From assembly GCF_900116855.1 (NCBI RefSeq), contig NZ_UETD01000010.1:124001-188000 (forward strand): 64,000 nucleotides of DNA. Reading direction: 5' to 3'. Numbering within the stretch: the first letter of the stretch is position 1; each line of letters opens with the position of its first letter. Below, in pieces: positions 44,834-53,800 of this stretch. The position numbers were made by a program, and so were the translations under genes. Below the pieces are notes generated by a model, which did no database searches, had not been told where the DNA came from, and saw nothing but the letters and a program-made list of their open reading frames with translations. The DNA comes from Ruminococcus flavefaciens. Lineage in GTDB: Bacteria > Bacillota > Clostridia > Oscillospirales > Ruminococcaceae.

Positions 44834-45034
44834 TATGCGACAAAATAATTACGGAGCGTATACCTTAAAATATGGAATTGTGCAGAATATACAGAAGAAA
44901 ATGCTAAAATAATAAGTTCATATGAACCTTTTATACAGTTTTAGGAACTCGGTTTGCTCCGCAGTGTACAAAAACGCTCCGAACACCGTTTATTACAGTT
45001 TGGTTACAGTTTGATTAAAGTTTGGGTACCGTTA

Positions 45035-45063
45035 TTGACTTTAGCCATATCACTGATTATAAT
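45035..45063 (+). promoter_or_regulatory. Promoter of the rtcB leader
   Basis: TTGACT (45035-45040), 17-bp spacer, TATAAT (45058-45063). The transcript would begin about 200 bases before rtcB. Confidence 0.75.
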
Positions 45064-45096
45064 AATGCCATATTCTGCGAAAGGATGGTGAACACC

Positions 45097-45186
45097 ATGA
45101 CAATAAGCATATATTACATACCCACAGCAAAACAAAATATAATTGATAAGCATGGAGTTTGCCCGATAAATTCAGCCATGTGCTGA
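45097..45186 (+). CDS. Possible 29-residue leader peptide upstream of rtcB
   Basis: ATG at 45097 preceded by AAAGGATGGTG (45080-45090), stop TGA at 45184-45186. The peptide begins MTISIYYIPTAKQN and ends CPINSAMC. It lies between a strong promoter and an intrinsic terminator in front of rtcB, the layout expected for a leader-peptide attenuator or a small regulatory transcript. No run of one amino acid that would name the signal is seen, although two Cys codons are near the stop. Confidence 0.4.
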   Translation: MTISIYYIPTAKQNIIDKHGVCPINSAMC

Positions 45187-45211
45187 AGCTTTGCGCATAT
45201 TTGAGCATTGT

Positions 45212-45236
45212 GCACTCCTGCGGGGGTGCTTTTTTT
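45212..45236 (+). terminator. Leader terminator before rtcB
   Basis: GCACTCC (45212-45218) pairs with GGGGTGC (45223-45229, one T-G pair) and is followed by seven T. It lies 31 bases before the rtcB start, so it can act as an attenuator. Confidence 0.75.
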
Positions 45237-45267
45237 ATGCGTTCGGGCAGCTTCGGAAAGGAAAAAT

Positions 45268-46473
45268 ATGATCATTTTAAACGGAAAATATAATTCAGCC
45301 AAGGTCTTTACCGATAACATCGAACAGGACGCAATTGCTCAGATCATCGCATTTTGCAGCCAGCCCATGAGCGAGGGAGCACAGATCCGCATCATGCCCG
45401 ATGTTCACGCAGGCGCAGGCTGTACCGTCGGTACCACCATGACCATCACCGACAAGGTAATCCCAAATCTTGTGGGAGTTGACATCGGCTGCGGCATGGA
45501 GACCGTAAGGCTGAAGGAGAAACACATTGAGCTGCAAAAACTTGATAAGCTCATCTACGAGAAGATACCCTCGGGCTTTGCCATCAGGGAAAAGCCCCAC
45601 CGCTACGGCGAAAAGATAGACCTGACCGAGCTTTACTGCTATAAGCACATCGACCCTCTCCGCGCGGAAAAGAGCATCGGCACTCTCGGCGGCGGCAACC
45701 ACTTCATCGAAGCCGACAAGGGCGAGGACGGCAGCATTTACATCGTTATCCACTCGGGCTCCCGCCACCTCGGCGTTGAGACTGCAAAGTTCTACCAGAA
45801 CGAGGCTTACAGGAGACTTAACAAGAGCAGTGACAAAGAGGCTGCGGAGCTCATTGCAAGGCTGAAGGCAGAGGGCAGGGAAAAGCAGATACAGTCGGAG
45901 CTGAAAAAGCTGGCAAATACCAAGACCACAGATGTACCCAAGCACCTTGCCTACTGCGAGGGAGAGCTCTTTGAGCAGTACATCCACGATATGAAGATAG
46001 TCCAGAAGTTCGCCATGCTCAACCGACAGGCAATGATGGACGAGATCATCAAGGGTATGCACCTCCATGTTGAGGAGCAGTTCACGACTATACACAATTA
46101 TATAGACACCGATACCATGATACTCCGCAAGGGCGCTGTTTCGGCGCAGGAAGGGGAGAAGCTCCTCATACCAATCAATATGCGTGACGGAAGCCTTATC
46201 TGCACAGGCAAGGGCAATGGGGACTGGAACTGTTCCGCGCCCCACGGTGCAGGACGCCTTATGTCAAGGTCACAGGCCAAGCAGAGCTTCACTGTGTCGG
46301 AATTCAAAAAGCAGATGGCAGGCATCTACACCACCTCCGTAAACGCACAGACACTTGACGAGTGTCCCATGGCGTACAAGTCGATGGAGGATATCGTTGA
46401 TAATATCGGCGATACGGTGGAGATAAACGAGGTCATCACACCCATCTATAATTTCAAGGCAGGCGAGGAATGA
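45268..46473 (+). CDS. rtcB: RtcB-family RNA ligase
   Basis: 401 residues from the ATG at 45268 (GGAAAGGA upstream); in-frame sequence before it belongs to the terminator. RtcB joins 2',3'-cyclic phosphate or 3'-phosphate RNA ends to 5'-OH ends with GTP and Mn2+. Metal and guanylate motifs are visible: MPDVHAGAGCTVGTT, GVDIGCGMETVRL (Asp and Cys), GGGNHFIEAD (His), HSGSRHLG, and NCSAPHGAGRLMSR (guanylated His). Length fits the shorter bacterial RtcB2-like branch. No archease gene lies nearby. Probably used for RNA repair after endonuclease damage. Confidence 0.95.
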   Translation: MIILNGKYNSAKVFTDNIEQDAIAQIIAFCSQPMSEGAQIRIMPDVHAGAGCTVGTTMTITDKVIPNLVGVDIGCGMETVRLKEKHIELQKLDKLIYEKIPSGFAIREKPHRYGEKIDLTELYCYKHIDPLRAEKSIGTLGGGNHFIEADKGEDGSIYIVIHSGSRHLGVETAKFYQNEAYRRLNKSSDKEAAELIARLKAEGREKQIQSELKKLANTKTTDVPKHLAYCEGELFEQYIHDMKIVQKFAMLNRQAMMDEIIKGMHLHVEEQFTTIHNYIDTDTMILRKGAVSAQEGEKLLIPINMRDGSLICTGKGNGDWNCSAPHGAGRLMSRSQAKQSFTVSEFKKQMAGIYTTSVNAQTLDECPMAYKSMEDIVDNIGDTVEINEVITPIYNFKAGEE

Positions 46474-46488
46474 CCTGCGGGAGGCAAT

Positions 46489-46656
46489 ATGGAAAAATTT
46501 GTGTCATATGATAAAATGAGCAAAAAGGAGAAAAAGAAGATAGACTCATCAAAGAGAGGGAGCTGGAACGGCGTCGATCCTGCCACAAAGGTAGTGGAGA
46601 CCGATAAGAAGCGCTATAAGCGCAAGCCAAAGCACCCCGAAAACTTTGACGAATAA
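46489..46656 (+). CDS. 55-residue basic protein following rtcB
   Basis: ATG at 46489 with GGGAGGC upstream, 15 bases after the rtcB stop; stop at 46654-46656. The sequence is short, highly basic and probably disordered: KMSKKEKKKIDSSKRGSWNG, then DPATKVVETDKKRYKRKPKH. Similar small Lys-rich proteins with an RGSW(N)G motif are common in Firmicutes, with no known function. Its strong RBS and link to rtcB suggest a nucleic-acid-binding partner, which is inference. Confidence 0.7.
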   Translation: MEKFVSYDKMSKKEKKKIDSSKRGSWNGVDPATKVVETDKKRYKRKPKHPENFDE

Positions 46657-46710
46657 TGTTACAAAGCCTGTGAGGACTTCATTCTCAATACCGCCCATTC
46701 AACGGTATGA

Positions 46711-46739
46711 TTGACAAAAGTCCCGTAAGATGATAAAAT
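46711..46739 (+). promoter_or_regulatory. Promoter of the second sigma operon
   Basis: TTGACA (46711-46716), 17-bp spacer, TAAAAT (46734-46739). Confidence 0.65.
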
Positions 46740-46752
46740 AAAATATGCTTGG

Positions 46753-46794
46753 AAACTGCGGCAATAATACCCAAATTAGTGCCGCAGTTTTTGT
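46753..46794 (+). terminator. Terminator-like hairpin in the sigma-operon leader
   Basis: AAACTGCGGCA (46753-46763) pairs perfectly with TGCCGCAGTTT (46780-46790), then TTG. It starts about 7 bases after the predicted transcription start, so it is either an early attenuator for the sigma gene or the terminator of the rtcB transcript, or both. Confidence 0.65.
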
Positions 46795-46887
46795 GCAGGC
46801 GTACAAAGATCAGGCTTCATGAGAAAAAGTAGCCGCTTTTGCGACATTTATATTACAGAAGCTTATCGACGGAAGGAAGTGAGACTG

Positions 46888-47364
46888 TTGATAGAGCCCG
46901 AACATTGCACGCTGATAATCGAAAAATACTATAATGAGATATTCAGCTATTGCTATGCAAAGCTCGGTTACAGTCATCATTCCGCAGAGGACTGCACACA
47001 GGAGGTCTTCGTGGTGTTCTTCTCAAAGCATGAGAGACTTGACGAGACCGACAACATAAGGCTGTGGCTGTACCGGGCGGCAGACAACGTCATAAAGGCG
47101 TTCGTGCGGAAAGCTCCGCCGCCTGCCGTGAGTCTCGAGGACAGTCCCGAGGCAATGAATATCGCCGACAGCGGCGGTTTTACGGAAAACGGAGACAGCC
47201 CTCTTGACCTGCTGTCATCTGAGGAGAGACAGCTCCTGGAGCTGTACTACAACAGTGATTACGGACAACGAAACGAAGCTGCAAAACGGCTGGGACTATC
47301 CCTGCCCGCGCTTTACAGAAAGATACACAAGCTGAAAAAGAAGCTTCGTGCCGCTGAAAAGTGA
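46888..47364 (+). CDS. ECF-type RNA polymerase sigma factor (second)
   Basis: About 158 residues if it starts at the TTG at 46888, which lies 8 bases after GGAAGGAAG; an ATG at 46819 in the same frame has only a weak site and would add 23 residues unlike sigma factors. Region 2: HHSAEDCTQEVFVVFFSKHE and NIRLWLYRAADNVIKAF; region 4 helix-turn-helix: QRNEAAKRLGLSLPALYRKIHKLKKKLR. It is followed directly by a membrane protein with a putative cytosolic anti-sigma part and by a cell-wall protein, a three-gene signalling unit. Confidence 0.85.
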   Translation: MIEPEHCTLIIEKYYNEIFSYCYAKLGYSHHSAEDCTQEVFVVFFSKHERLDETDNIRLWLYRAADNVIKAFVRKAPPPAVSLEDSPEAMNIADSGGFTENGDSPLDLLSSEERQLLELYYNSDYGQRNEAAKRLGLSLPALYRKIHKLKKKLRAAEK

Positions 47365-47377
47365 GGCGGACGTTATC

Positions 47378-48439
47378 ATGAACAAGGAGTGGTTTAATTT
47401 GAAGGATATATCTATCACCGATAAGCTTTCGGATAAGAATATGCTATACGATCTGCAGCGGCTTCTCGATGAGGAGCTTGCAAAGCCCTTGGAGGAGCGT
47501 GATCTTGATGCCGTTAAGGACATTACCGACGCAATTGTCGGCATTAATGATGAGGAAATTCCGAAGCCTGTTGGCGCGGAGGGCATCCTCGCAGAAGTCA
47601 GCGCAAGGAAAAAGCGCGGACGCATCGTGCAGCTCCGCAGGTGGGCAGCAGTTATCAGCGCCTGCTTCGCAGTCTGCATCGCACTCAACTTCTACACCCT
47701 CAGGACCTACGGCTACAACGTCGTCGAGACATTGATCAAGGCTGTAAGCTCGGGCTTCAGTGTTGATCTGGCACATTTTGATGATCAGCTCCCGCTGTCA
47801 CCTGCAACGACTGCGACTACTGTCACCACAGATGATATGCAGAGCGTGACCACTGTAACGGTCACGACCATCAAGTCGCAGAGCACACTGGGAAGCACGG
47901 AGGCAGAAACTACTGAGCCAATAACAACGACACGGTCGGCAGGCGGCAGTACACCTTCGGTATCAGCAGATCCGCTGTCGGAAGCACTTGGAAACAGCGC
48001 TGAAGCGGCTGAGCCCGTTGTAAGAGCCATCTGGGAGGCATCCTCACAGAACGGCATGGAGGTCTGCTACCCGACATATATACCTCTTGATGCCGAGGGA
48101 CTTGAACTGACGGATTCAAGCTCTGAGCAGCTGAAGGATTCCAAGGACCTTTACTTCACATTCTCAAACGGTGAAAAGACTCTTGATCTGATAATCGAGG
48201 AGTACATTTCCAAGGACCTGATGCCCGAGGCAGTGATCCCCAGCGATAAAATGGATTACTATCTCATGGAAAGCGCGGATTACAACGGATTCATTATCTT
48301 TGAGGATGAGAGCAATACGGCACTTTTCGTGTACGGAAATACGGTCTATACTCTCCACACCAGAGGATTTGACCGCTCAGACATCAGGGATATAGCCGAG
48401 AATTTCGTTCCCTTCTTCACGGGATCATCGGAGAAGTGA
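47378..48439 (+). CDS. Membrane-anchored anti-sigma-like protein
   Basis: 353 residues from the ATG at 47378 (GTGAGGCGG upstream). N-terminal 85 residues are charged and cytosolic (LYDLQRLLDEELAKPLEERD), one membrane helix follows (about 88-105, WAAVISACFAVCIALNFY), then a long Thr/Ser-rich stalk (about 130-205). The outer domain (about 215-353: MEVCYPTYIPLDAEGLEL, MDYYLMESADYNGFIIFEDE, NTVYTLHTRGFDRSDIRDI) resembles the DUF4367-type sensing domain found in Clostridia anti-sigma proteins. It starts 13 bases after the sigma gene. Function as its anti-sigma factor is inferred from order and topology. Confidence 0.78.
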   Translation: MNKEWFNLKDISITDKLSDKNMLYDLQRLLDEELAKPLEERDLDAVKDITDAIVGINDEEIPKPVGAEGILAEVSARKKRGRIVQLRRWAAVISACFAVCIALNFYTLRTYGYNVVETLIKAVSSGFSVDLAHFDDQLPLSPATTATTVTTDDMQSVTTVTVTTIKSQSTLGSTEAETTEPITTTRSAGGSTPSVSADPLSEALGNSAEAAEPVVRAIWEASSQNGMEVCYPTYIPLDAEGLELTDSSSEQLKDSKDLYFTFSNGEKTLDLIIEEYISKDLMPEAVIPSDKMDYYLMESADYNGFIIFEDESNTALFVYGNTVYTLHTRGFDRSDIRDIAENFVPFFTGSSEK

Positions 48440-48449
48440 GGGCAGCGGC

Positions 48450-49298
48450 ATGAAAATGAAATACATTACAGCTGCCTTTCTCGGAATACTTCTTCTGAAT
48501 TCACCTGCACAGATGACTGTTAATGCGGTGGATAACAGCACATATGAACAGTACGAAAGAGCAATAGGACTTATAGAGAAATGTTCCATCAAGTGTACAC
48601 CTGTCGCTGACGGAGCAATTGAGATAACAGCAAAGACACAGGTCTCGGGGAAGATCAGCGAGGTCGGCTTCAGGAACGTGGTGGTGCAGTACAGCAGCGA
48701 CGGTCAGAACTGGAGCGATGAGGTATCGCTGGGAGACCTTACAAACAGCAACGCAAGATATTACAGCCTTGACAGCCGCAGGGTCGAGGTAAAGGGCGGC
48801 GGATTTTACAGAGTTTCCGTTGTTCATTACGCGAGAGAGGGCTCAGACAGGATACAGACGGTGGTACAGACCTCATCGTCAAAATGGGTTCAGCCAAAGC
48901 CCCAGCCCGTTACCACAACGACAGCAAGAAGGACTACCACTTCGACAACAACTACCACCACAAGGACAACATCAAAGCGTGTGACCACAACATCCACTAC
49001 CGCAGCAAGGGGGACTACCTCATCTGCTGCAAGAACGACATCTGCAACAGTATCGGGAACATCTGCCCGTGGAAGGGTAACAGCCGCTTCCGTAAACGGT
49101 GCAAAGAGCACCTCGGGGACAAGGACTGAGACCGCTGCAAAGACCACATCAAAGCCCTCGCAGACCACTACTGCCGCAGCAGCACAGAGCAGCTCGCCCA
49201 AGACGGGTGACAGACTGCCTGTTATGGAGTTCACGGCACTTTGCAGCGCAGGAGCTGTTGCACTTTTCCTGCACAGCAAGAGACCCAAGCGGAGCTGA
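48450..49298 (+). CDS. Secreted cell-wall protein with SPKTG-type sorting signal
   Basis: 282 residues. Signal peptide 1-25. A folded domain (about 26-150) with FRNVVVQYSSDGQNWSDEVS and FYRVSVVHYAREGSDRIQTV looks like a fibronectin-like beta domain. A Thr/Ser/Arg-rich stalk follows (about 152-245). The C-terminus has SSSPKTGDRL at about 247, a hydrophobic helix and a basic KRPKRS end: the tripartite sortase signal with SPKTG in place of LPxTG. It is the third gene of the sigma/anti-sigma operon, 11 bases after the anti-sigma gene, and may be the surface effector. Confidence 0.78.
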   Translation: MKMKYITAAFLGILLLNSPAQMTVNAVDNSTYEQYERAIGLIEKCSIKCTPVADGAIEITAKTQVSGKISEVGFRNVVVQYSSDGQNWSDEVSLGDLTNSNARYYSLDSRRVEVKGGGFYRVSVVHYAREGSDRIQTVVQTSSSKWVQPKPQPVTTTTARRTTTSTTTTTTRTTSKRVTTTSTTAARGTTSSAARTTSATVSGTSARGRVTAASVNGAKSTSGTRTETAAKTTSKPSQTTTAAAAQSSSPKTGDRLPVMEFTALCSAGAVALFLHSKRPKRS

Positions 49299-49644
49299 TC
49301 CCGTTATATAAATGCACAAACATATCCTGTAAGGGGGACAATCAGAACAAAACGCATAATGCAGAACATCAATGCTGCGTCTGCGGACATGACTGCGGCT
49401 CCGGAAAGCCTATCTGCACGGGCGATCGGAGAACGGGTCGGGAAGCAGCTCCGCAAGCTGGGTAAATGCCGCGAAGCATAAGAGAGAGCATACACAGTCT
49501 TTCGGGGGAATTTGCCTGCGAGCCGTCACGAGGACGGCAGCTGACAGGCAGCATATAAGCGGCAAATAAATAAGACATCGCCATACACAGGCGTATTGAC
49601 TTGTGCGACCTGTGTTCAGACAATAAGTTTTTTCTCCATAATTA
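49299..49644. other. Gap with no convincing gene
   Basis: About 345 bases between the cell-wall protein and the sbcDC terminator. A 40-codon open frame (49359-49481; product ends VGKQLRKLGKCREA) has AAGGGGGA 20 bases upstream, too far for a good RBS. Short repeats such as GCATAA and ACGGCAGCTGACAGGCAGC occur, but no recognised element. Confidence 0.4.
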
Positions 49645-49678
49645 CCCTGTCCGCAGCACTCGGACAGGGACTTTTTTT
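49645..49678 (+). terminator. Intrinsic terminator upstream of sbcD
   Basis: CCCTGTCCG (49645-49653) pairs with CGGACAGGG (49661-49669), then ACTTTTTTT. Confidence 0.88.
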
Positions 49679-49684
49679 GCCTCG

Positions 49685-49713
49685 TTGACATCAATGCGTA
49701 AAGGGGATATAAT
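49685..49713 (+). promoter_or_regulatory. Promoter of sbcDC
   Basis: TTGACA (49685-49690), 17-bp spacer, TATAAT (49708-49713). Confidence 0.85.
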
Positions 49714-49754
49714 TAAGTATATACTACCGTCAGTATGCAATAAGGAGGTAAGCT

Positions 49755-50891
49755 ATGAAATTCATACATCTCTCCGATCTTCACCTCGGAAAGCGGCTCA
49801 ACGAGTTTTCCCTCATAGAGGATCAGGAGTTCGTATTGCAGGAGATATACAGCATAATATCCGAAGAGAAGCCCGATTTCGTAATTATCGCAGGTGATGT
49901 CTATGACAAGCCTGTTCCCTCGGCGGAGGCGGTGAGGCTGTTTGACGGCTTCCTCACAAGGGTATCGGAGCGCACGGAGCATATCTTCGTCATCAGCGGC
50001 AATCACGATTCTGCGGAGCGGATAGCCTTCGGTTCGCATATAATGGAAAAGAGCGGAATACATATGTCGCCTGTATACGACGGAAATATAGTTCCCATGG
50101 TGCTTACCGACAGCTATGGGGAGTTCAATGTGTATATGCTGCCCTTTATAAAGCCCGTGACGGTAAGGAGATTTTTCCCCGATACAGCCGTGGAGTCCTA
50201 CACCGATGCGGTAAATGCGGCGGTGGACGCCATGAACGCGGATTTTGACAAGAGAAACATCATCATTACACACCAGTTCGTGACGGGAGCTTTAAAAAGC
50301 GACTCCGAGGAGATATCCGTGGGGGGCACCGACAATGTGGACAGCTCTGCCTTTGACGGCTTTGACTATGTTGCGCTGGGACATATCCACAGTCCCCAGA
50401 ACGTGGGAAGTCCGCGCATACGCTACTGCGGAACTCCGCTGAAATATTCATTTTCCGAGGCATTGCAGGAGAAGTCCGTCACTGTGGCAGAGATAAGGGA
50501 AAAGGGAACGCTTGACATCAGGACAGTTCCTATAATGCCGCGGAGAGATATGCGTGTGCTTCGCGGAGAGTTTGAATATATCGCATCGTCGGAGTGCAGC
50601 AGCGCAGGTGACAGGACGGATTATATCCATGCGGTGCTCACCGATGAGGAGGAGATACCCGAGGCAATGGGAAGGCTCCGCAGTGTCTATCCCAACATCA
50701 TGAGCCTTGAGTACGACAACCGCCGCACAAGGAGCGACCACAGCGTCATGGCGGCTGCCGAAGCGGAGAACAAGCGTCCCATCGAGCTATTTGAGGAGTT
50801 TTACAGCATGAGCAACGGCGGAGAGATGTCGGAGCAGCAGCATGAGTATATTCAGGCACTCATAGAGAAGATATGGGAGGGAGAAGAATGA
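49755..50891 (+). CDS. sbcD: Nuclease subunit SbcD (Mre11-like)
   Basis: 378 residues. Mn-dependent phosphoesterase subunit of SbcCD, which opens DNA hairpins and processes ends. Metal-ligand motifs: SDLHLGKR, AGDVYDK, SGNHDSAER, ITHQFV and LGHIHSP. C-terminal part (about 280-378) is the capping/SbcC-binding region. AAGGAGG RBS. Its stop overlaps the sbcC start (ATGA at 50888), giving coupled, equal production. Confidence 0.97.
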   Translation: MKFIHLSDLHLGKRLNEFSLIEDQEFVLQEIYSIISEEKPDFVIIAGDVYDKPVPSAEAVRLFDGFLTRVSERTEHIFVISGNHDSAERIAFGSHIMEKSGIHMSPVYDGNIVPMVLTDSYGEFNVYMLPFIKPVTVRRFFPDTAVESYTDAVNAAVDAMNADFDKRNIIITHQFVTGALKSDSEEISVGGTDNVDSSAFDGFDYVALGHIHSPQNVGSPRIRYCGTPLKYSFSEALQEKSVTVAEIREKGTLDIRTVPIMPRRDMRVLRGEFEYIASSECSSAGDRTDYIHAVLTDEEEIPEAMGRLRSVYPNIMSLEYDNRRTRSDHSVMAAAEAENKRPIELFEEFYSMSNGGEMSEQQHEYIQALIEKIWEGEE

Positions 50892-53800
50892 GACCCATAA
50901 AACTTGAGATATCGGGCTTCGGACCCTATTCGGGAAAGACGGTGCTTGACCTTGACGCACTCGGAAGCAGCGGTCTTTACCTTATAACGGGAGACACGGG
51001 AGCAGGCAAGACCACTATATTCGATGCCATAACCTATGCTCTGTACGGAAGTGCCAGCGGAGATAACCGCGCGGACGACAGTTTGCTGCGCTCAAAATAC
51101 TCCGCCCTTGACACTCCGACATATGTGGAGCTCACCTTCGACTACGCGGGAAAGAGATATAAGATCAGCCGAAATCCTGCATATACCCGACAGGCAAAGA
51201 GGGGCGGCGGTGTGGCTACACAGCCTGCAAACGCGGAGTTCACCTATCCCGACGGGCGGCAGCTCTCGGGAAAGAGGGACGTAGACGCCGCAGTTGCCGA
51301 ACTTATAGGGCTGACGGAAAAGCAGTTCAAGCAGATAGCCATGATAGCGCAGGGCGACTTCATGAAGCTCATCACCGAGGACACGGTGCAGCGGCGCGAG
51401 ATACTCCGCCATATATTCAGAACGGATAATTATCGTATACTTCAGGAGAGACTGAAGTCGGAGTGCAGCAGCCTCAGGACGCTGTGCGACAGCCGCCGCG
51501 AGGGCATAAGGCAGTATGTGGGCGGCATAGTCTGCGGCGAGGAGGACGAGTATGCCGAGGAGACTGAGCGCGTAAAGGCAGAGCTTCCCCCTGTTGAATA
51601 TGTGGAGGAGCTGATAAACAGGCTGCTTAGCCGCGACCGTGCAAGAGCGGAGGTATGCAGCCGCGAGTCCGAGGAGAATGACAGAAAGCTGGAGGAAGTC
51701 AGCGCGAGGATAGCAAAGGCGGAGGAAAAGGCGAAAGCAGTTGCGGAGAGAGACAAGACTGCCAAGGAGCTTGAGCGCACAAGGCAGAACAGGCAGGAGC
51801 TGGAAGCAGCGCTGGAATCCGAAAGGTCCCGTCAGCCGAAGCTGAAAGAGCTGGGCAGCGAGATAGCGATGATCAAGGCGGAAATGCCCGAATATGGCAA
51901 GATAAGCAGGCTCAATGAAGCGCTCATGAAGGAGAGGCAGACTGTTTACGAAAAAAGGTCTGAACTGGAGAAGTGTGCTGCCGATAAGGAGAGCTGCGAT
52001 AAGAAGCTTTCGGAGCTTAAAGCAGAGCTGTCACAGCTTTCGGAATCAAGCGGAAGCGCCGCGAAGCTGGAGGCTGAGCGCACAGAGCTGGAGCGCAGAC
52101 GCGGCGAGCTGGACAAGCTGTCAAGGCAGGTCACCGACTGGGAGAACAGTACGGAGAAGTTGAAGGAAGCTGCCGCTGAGCTGAAGAACAAGCAGTCAGA
52201 GCATGACGGCCTTCTGAAGCAGTCCGAAGTGCTAAAGACACGGCTGGGAGAGCTGAAGCTCCGCCGCGAGGAGCTGGGAAACGCAGGAGCGGAGCGGGAA
52301 AAGCTTCTACGACTTGCCGAGAACACGGATAATCGCGTATCCGAGCTGAAAAAGCTGTCGGCAGACCTATCTGACCTTGAAAAGCGTCATGATAAGCACA
52401 GAAAGGCGGCTGGGCGTTACAGCGAAGCCGCTGATTCCGCCGCAGCTGCGGCGGAGCGGTACGAGCACGAGTACAGGCTGTTCCTTGATGATCAGGCAGG
52501 TGTGCTTGCAGCAGGTCTTGCGGAGGGAAGTCCCTGTCCCGTGTGCGGTTCGCGGGAGCATCCTGCTCCCGCGAAAAGAGGGGGCGCAGCCCCCTCCGAA
52601 GCGGAGCTGGACGCCATGAAGGCTGAACTGGACAGCAGGCGCGCCGCAGCCTCGGCGCTCAGTGCCGAGGCGTCAGCTCTGAAAGCCTCTGCGGAGGAGC
52701 TGGAAAAGAATATTGGCGGCAGGCTTTCAGAGCTCCTCAGCTGCGAAGCAGCTGAGGGTGCGGCGCGCTGTAAGGAAGAACTCGACAGCCTTTCGCTCAG
52801 GCGCGGCGACCTTGAAAAGCAGCTGACTGAGGCAGGCGAGCGTATAGCGGAGCACGGCAGAGTTTCCGCGGAGCTTGCTTCCAAGGAGAAGCAGCTCGGC
52901 GGCATAATGGAGGCAGTGGCTGATACTGACAGGCGGATAGCGGAGCTTCGCAGTGCAAGGGATACAGCTGAGGGAAGCAGCGAACAGCTGCGAAGTGCTG
53001 CCGAAAAGTCGGCTGCTGCAATGATAGGCGAGTGTCCCTTTGATGAGATACGCGGCAGGATAGTTGCGGAAAACCTCAATATAAAGGCGCGTCTTGCGGA
53101 CAATGCCGAGAAGCTGCGTCTGGAGGAGAAGCGTGAGCAGCGAAGAACAGAAATAGAAAAGCTCATTCCCGAGACAGAGGAGAAGCTGAAAAGCGTGACA
53201 GAGACAGCTTCCAAGCTTTCCGAGGAGAGGACAGCGGCTGTGACCAGAGCAGATTCAGTCTCGGCACAGCTTGAGGAGCTTCGTGGAAAACTGAGGTTTG
53301 ACAACGGTGAAAAGGCGCAGCTTCGTTGTGAAGCAGCCGAGAAGGAGAGCGCAGAGATACGGACAGCCTATGAAGCAGCAGTCAGGGCATTAAGTGACGC
53401 TGAAAAGGTATGCGCGGCGCAGGAAGGCAGGCTGAAACAGCTGACGGAACAGGCAGATGCTCTCGGTGACCTTGATATGGCTGCGGAAACAGCGGAGAGA
53501 ACGCGGCTTACCGCCGAAAAGAGCCGCTGTGCCCAACAGCTTCGCACCCTGCACACGAGGGTAACTGTGAACGAGACTGCCCTTGAGAATATAAAGAACG
53601 GCTCGGAGGAGCTGACAGAGCTGGAACAGCGCTATAAATGGCTGAAAAACCTGTCCGATACCGCCAACGGAAAGCTTTCCGACCAGAGCAAGTTCATGCT
53701 GGAGACCTATATCCAGACCGCATATTTTGACAGGATAATCGCCCGTGCAAATCAGCGCCTGAGAGTCATGTCCGACGGGCAGTACACATTGAAGCGCCGC

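Noticed and set aside
49359-49481. 40-codon open frame after the cell-wall protein
   Set aside because: The only Shine-Dalgarno-like run is about 20 bases away and the product has no recognisable pattern; kept only as a note.
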